From NCBI GenBank assembly GCA_902492755.1, contig CABUNB010000004.1, forward strand, positions 1-64,000: a stretch of DNA of 64,000 bases. Reading direction: 5' to 3'. The translations under genes and the position numbers were made by a program. Within the stretch, counting starts at the first letter, position 1. Each line of letters opens with the position of its first letter. Below, in pieces: positions 63,600 through 64,000 of the stretch. Source of the stretch: an uncultured Collinsella sp. GTDB lineage: Bacteria > Actinomycetota > Coriobacteriia > Coriobacteriales > Coriobacteriaceae. The notes below the pieces were generated by a model, which was not told the DNA's origin, ran no database searches, and saw only the letters and a list, made by a program, of their open reading frames with translations.

Positions 63600-64000
63600 C
63601 TAGTAGTAGGCCCACATGGCTTCGACTTCGTTAAGGACCTCTACGACGCCCCAGCGGCGGGCGCTGCGGCTGGCCGAGTTGGGATCGAAGACTTGAATCT
63701 GGTCGGCGTCATCAATACCGTAAAGCACAATGTAGTGGCCCACGTTGGTAAAGGTGCCCGGCCGAACGGCGGCGATGACGGGCGCTCCCGAACGCAGCGC
63801 CTGAGTCATCGAGTCGCGATCGTTATGGAGCTCCGTTCCGTTAAGTCCCAGCTGCCACGCGCCGCTCGTCATAAACGACCATTCGGTTGCACCGGTGGGG
63901 GCGTAATTGCCCGCCTCGGAAAGCGCGCACATATCGACGGGGGTCATATCGGTGCGTCCCGTCTTAAAGATATAGACCATGGTGAGGCACGTGGGCCCAC
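63600..64000 (-). CDS. C39-like peptidase, C-terminal part (runs off window)
   Basis: The frame stays open to the window edge. From the edge inward it reads GPTCLTMVYIFKTG, matching the catalytic-Cys segment of papain-like C39 peptidases (CGPTxLAM-type), and later NVGHYIVLYGIDDADQIQVFDPN with the catalytic His and Asn/Asp. The visible part has 133 codons, and the N-terminus (perhaps with a signal or anchor) lies beyond 64000. It is not adjacent to the peptide island, so a role there is not implied. Confidence 0.8.
   Translation of the reverse strand, partial: GPTCLTMVYIFKTGRTDMTPVDMCALSEAGNYAPTGATEWSFMTSGAWQLGLNGTELHNDRDSMTQALRSGAPVIAAVRPGTFTNVGHYIVLYGIDDADQIQVFDPNSASRSARRWGVVEVLNEVEAMWAYY

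Noticed and set aside
63600..64000. C39-like peptidase as leader peptidase for the RiPP system
   Set aside because: It is 8 kb from the island, separated by core genes, and resembles general C39-like proteins, not transporter-fused leader peptidases.

Overview
The window looks like the chromosome of a high-G+C, anaerobic gut actinobacterium of the class Coriobacteriia, most likely Collinsella. This is inferred from gene content, not from a marker gene: a single-chain pyruvate:ferredoxin oxidoreductase, a mannose-type PTS, carbamate kinase, an actinobacterial FHA/PP2C/PknB operon, and many small dispersed palindromes.

Layout. 0.2-15.9 kb holds metabolic and housekeeping genes: an aconitase-family hydratase, clpB behind three tandem palindromes, an AAA/DUF4143 ATPase, a TetR regulator with two 15-bp operators, a large iron-sulfur flavoprotein and hypA. 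16.3-19.6 kb is a mannose-family PTS operon (IIAB, IIC, IID) followed by a DUF956 gene. At 19.69 kb a tRNA-Arg(CCU) gene is the target of a 9.4-kb integrative mobilizable element. It is bounded by 47-bp direct repeats (19722-19768 and 29146-29192) and carries a tyrosine integrase, helicase, MobC-like protein, coupling protein, relaxase, regulators and a surface protein. 29.5-39.7 kb is a minus-strand operon for cell-wall growth and phospho-signalling: kinase, FhaA, FhaB, PP2C phosphatase, an FtsW-PBP fusion and PknB with four PASTA domains. 40.7-45.5 kb has dnaX, an overlapping pair of small genes, ybaB and recR. 45.7-49.4 kb is a second kinase/FHA operon.

49.5-55.7 kb is an AT-richer island between two diverged direct copies of the FHA gene end. 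It contains decayed genes, an ABC exporter and a compact minus-strand operon: a radical SAM/SPASM maturase, two paralogous Cys-rich precursor peptides that share the leader start MKHIHP, and a 35-residue hydrophobic peptide. One precursor and the hydrophobic peptide are short genes that routine gene calling would easily miss. Most cysteines in the precursors are followed by Asp three to six residues later, the spacing expected of thioether-forming ranthipeptides. This is the best candidate for an undescribed system here.

56.6-64 kb returns to core genes: nifJ/PFOR, a second AAA/DUF4143 ATPase preceded by 34-bp direct repeats, carbamate kinase and the end of a C39-like peptidase that runs off the window.
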